Source: Chloroflexota bacterium (lineage in GTDB: Bacteria; Chloroflexota; Anaerolineae; UBA4142). From it: a DNA stretch of 6,148 bases. The stretch is taken from contig JACQEA010000480.1 of NCBI GenBank assembly GCA_016200825.1, forward strand, positions 1 to 6,148, read 5' to 3'. This document shows positions 5,182 through 6,148 of this stretch, in pieces (the stretch's first letter is position 1; each line of letters opens with the position of its first letter). The notes beneath the pieces were generated by a model. It had not been told where the DNA came from. It searched no databases and saw nothing but the letters and a program-made list of their open reading frames with translations. A program made the translations under genes and the position numbers.

Positions 5182-6083
5182 CAACCGACCTCCACGCGAT
5201 TTTTTCCCGACTGTTTCGCGCGATCCAGCGCCGCGGCGGATCGCCCGACGAGCGAAAGATTTTCCGTCAAATCTTTTCCCGCGCTTGAAGCCACGCCGAC
5301 GCTGACGGTGATCTTGAATTGATCCACACCAAACACATGACTTGCCGTCATCGTGCAAATGCGATCCGCCAAAATGTGCGCGCCTTGGGCGTCCGTTTGC
5401 GGCGTGAGCAAAATAAAATCTTGCGCATCGTAACGTCCTAGCACGTCGGTTGTGCGCGCAAGTTTTTTCAACATCTGTCCCAATTCCATCAACACTTCAT
5501 CGCCTTGCAAAATACCGTAGCGTTGATTCACTTCGGTCAAGTTATCAATATCTACGAGCACGACCGTTAACGGCGTCGCATAACGCGCACTGCGCGCGGC
5601 TTCGTACGCTAAACGATGCATGATGTAGCGGCGATGATACAATTGCGTTAGCGGATCCGTAATCGCGATCAGCGCGGCATCATTTTCGCGCTGACGCAAT
5701 ATCGCGATGCGTTCACCGGTGCGCAGCGCCGCGAGCGCGCGTTGTTTCACTTGCAGCAATTCAAACGGCGCGGTCAATACCTCGGTGATGGGCAGGCGCG
5801 CCTCGTTCGCGCGGTGCGCCTCATTCGCATCTTCCGCCAAAAAAATAATCGGCACATGCTCGGTGGGATCCAACGCGCGCAACGCGCGCGCGACATCAAT
5901 CCCCGCCAAGCCCGTCAAATCCACGCCCAAAAAAATCGCGTTGGGACCGCGATCCAGCGCGAGATCCACGGCTTCCAAACCGTCGCGCGCTACCGTCACC
6001 GCGTGATGATCATCGCGCAGCGCGATCTGAAGCGCGCGCAAGGTTTGATTATTTTGGGATGCTAATAAAAATTTTCCGGGCAT
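5181..6083 (-). CDS. Degenerate REC-GGDEF protein (likely catalytically inactive, I-site kept)
   Basis: The start at 6083 is chosen for GGAGG (6088-6092) just upstream; this gives 300 residues. Residues 4-120 form a receiver-like domain, but the aligned phosphoacceptor Asp is Gly53 (FLGVDLTG where LLDVMMPG is usual), the N-terminal acidic pair is absent (FLLASQNN), the switch Ser/Thr is Ala83, and the conserved Lys of KPF is Ala105 (LTAPF). Residues 135-300 are a GGDEF domain: ITDPLTQLYHRRYIMHRL (141-158), VVLVDIDNLTEVNQRYG (174-190), QGDEVLMELG (193-202) and ITVSVGVAS (258-266). The signature loop is RYDAQDF (217-223) instead of RYGGDEF, so diguanylate cyclase activity is unlikely. R210-TT-D213 sits exactly five residues before the loop, the position of the RxxD c-di-GMP inhibitory site. 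Cytosolic, no membrane segment. Inferred role: c-di-GMP-binding effector or adaptor rather than a synthase. Translationally coupled to the DinB gene. Confidence 0.9.
   Translation of the reverse strand: MPGKFLLASQNNQTLRALQIALRDDHHAVTVARDGLEAVDLALDRGPNAIFLGVDLTGLAGIDVARALRALDPTEHVPIIFLAEDANEAHRANEARLPITEVLTAPFELLQVKQRALAALRTGERIAILRQRENDAALIAITDPLTQLYHRRYIMHRLAYEAARSARYATPLTVVLVDIDNLTEVNQRYGILQGDEVLMELGQMLKKLARTTDVLGRYDAQDFILLTPQTDAQGAHILADRICTMTASHVFGVDQFKITVSVGVASSAGKDLTENLSLVGRSAAALDRAKQSGKNRVEVG
5189..5193 (-). promoter_or_regulatory. Shine-Dalgarno GGAGG of the DinB gene, inside the GGDEF 3' end
   Basis: GGAGG on the minus strand lies seven bases before the ATG at 5181 and inside the last codons of the GGDEF gene. 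With the TGATG junction it sets the DinB start and argues against a longer form beginning at 5358, which would overlap the GGDEF gene by about 180 bases. Confidence 0.75.
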
Positions 6084-6087
6084 AGAT

Positions 6088-6092
6088 CCTCC
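6088..6092 (-). promoter_or_regulatory. Shine-Dalgarno GGAGG deciding the GGDEF start
   Basis: Minus-strand GGAGG followed by ATCT and ATG supports the start at 6083. The longer frame back to 6131 adds 16 residues (MEPFDRALVFWRGGGS) that are not receiver-like and lack a ribosome-binding site. The remaining bases to 6148 show no recognisable promoter. Confidence 0.7.
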
Positions 6093-6148
6093 ACCGCGCC
6101 AAAAAACTAACGCGCGATCGAACGGTTCCACTCCGCGCTAATTTGTTG

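Noticed and set aside
5182..5358. Longer DinB start at 5358
   Set aside because: It would overlap the GGDEF gene by about 180 bases in another frame and adds a Cys/Arg-rich segment not typical of DinB proteins.

Overview
The window looks like a chromosomal segment of a free-living bacterium of the Chloroflexota (Anaerolineae-like) type. This rests on the gene families present, on short tandem heptamer and nonamer repeats between genes, and on a very strong excess of CGCG/GCGC in most coding regions. The taxonomic call is an inference from style, not from a marker gene. Gene density is high: no gap exceeds about 120 bases, and no RNA genes, insertion sequences or CRISPR arrays were seen.

Left half, plus strand (1-2612): a tightly packed run of four genes. 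It opens with the C-terminal part of a GT4-type glycosyltransferase that starts outside the window. Twenty bases later comes a two-gene cassette: a ribbon-helix-helix-like protein with a DUF5678-like C-terminal half, joined by an ATGA overlap to a single-domain retropepsin-like aspartic protease with a DTGA active site. An 8-base overlap leads into a full-length MOFRL-type glycerate 2-kinase. The cassette has far fewer CGCG tetramers than its neighbours, so it may have been acquired separately. It is the best candidate here for an uncharacterised functional system.

Middle (2578-2922): a 75-residue protein of unrecognised function lies on the minus strand and overlaps the kinase 3' end by 35 bases. 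Upstream of it, between it and the next minus-strand gene, are three 9-bp tandem repeats and a weak terminator-like hairpin.

Right half, minus strand (2923-6083, transcribed right to left): a REC-GGDEF protein in which the expected catalytic positions of both domains are substituted while the RxxD c-di-GMP inhibitory site remains; a DinB-fold protein coupled to it by TGATG; a small helical coiled-coil protein; and a YcaQ/AlkX-like winged-helix DNA glycosylase with a QLD motif. The last two abut, and all four may form one transcript. An inverted heptamer array separates the DinB and coiled-coil genes. A second repeat fragment seems to have been captured as the C-terminal tail of the DinB protein. 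The final 65 bases (6084-6148) hold only the leader and Shine-Dalgarno sequence of the GGDEF gene.

The genes do not form one obvious pathway. The left block mixes cell-surface sugar transfer, a possible proteolytic or regulatory cassette and glycerate metabolism. The right block combines possible nucleotide-second-messenger sensing with DNA-repair-type or DinB-type functions.
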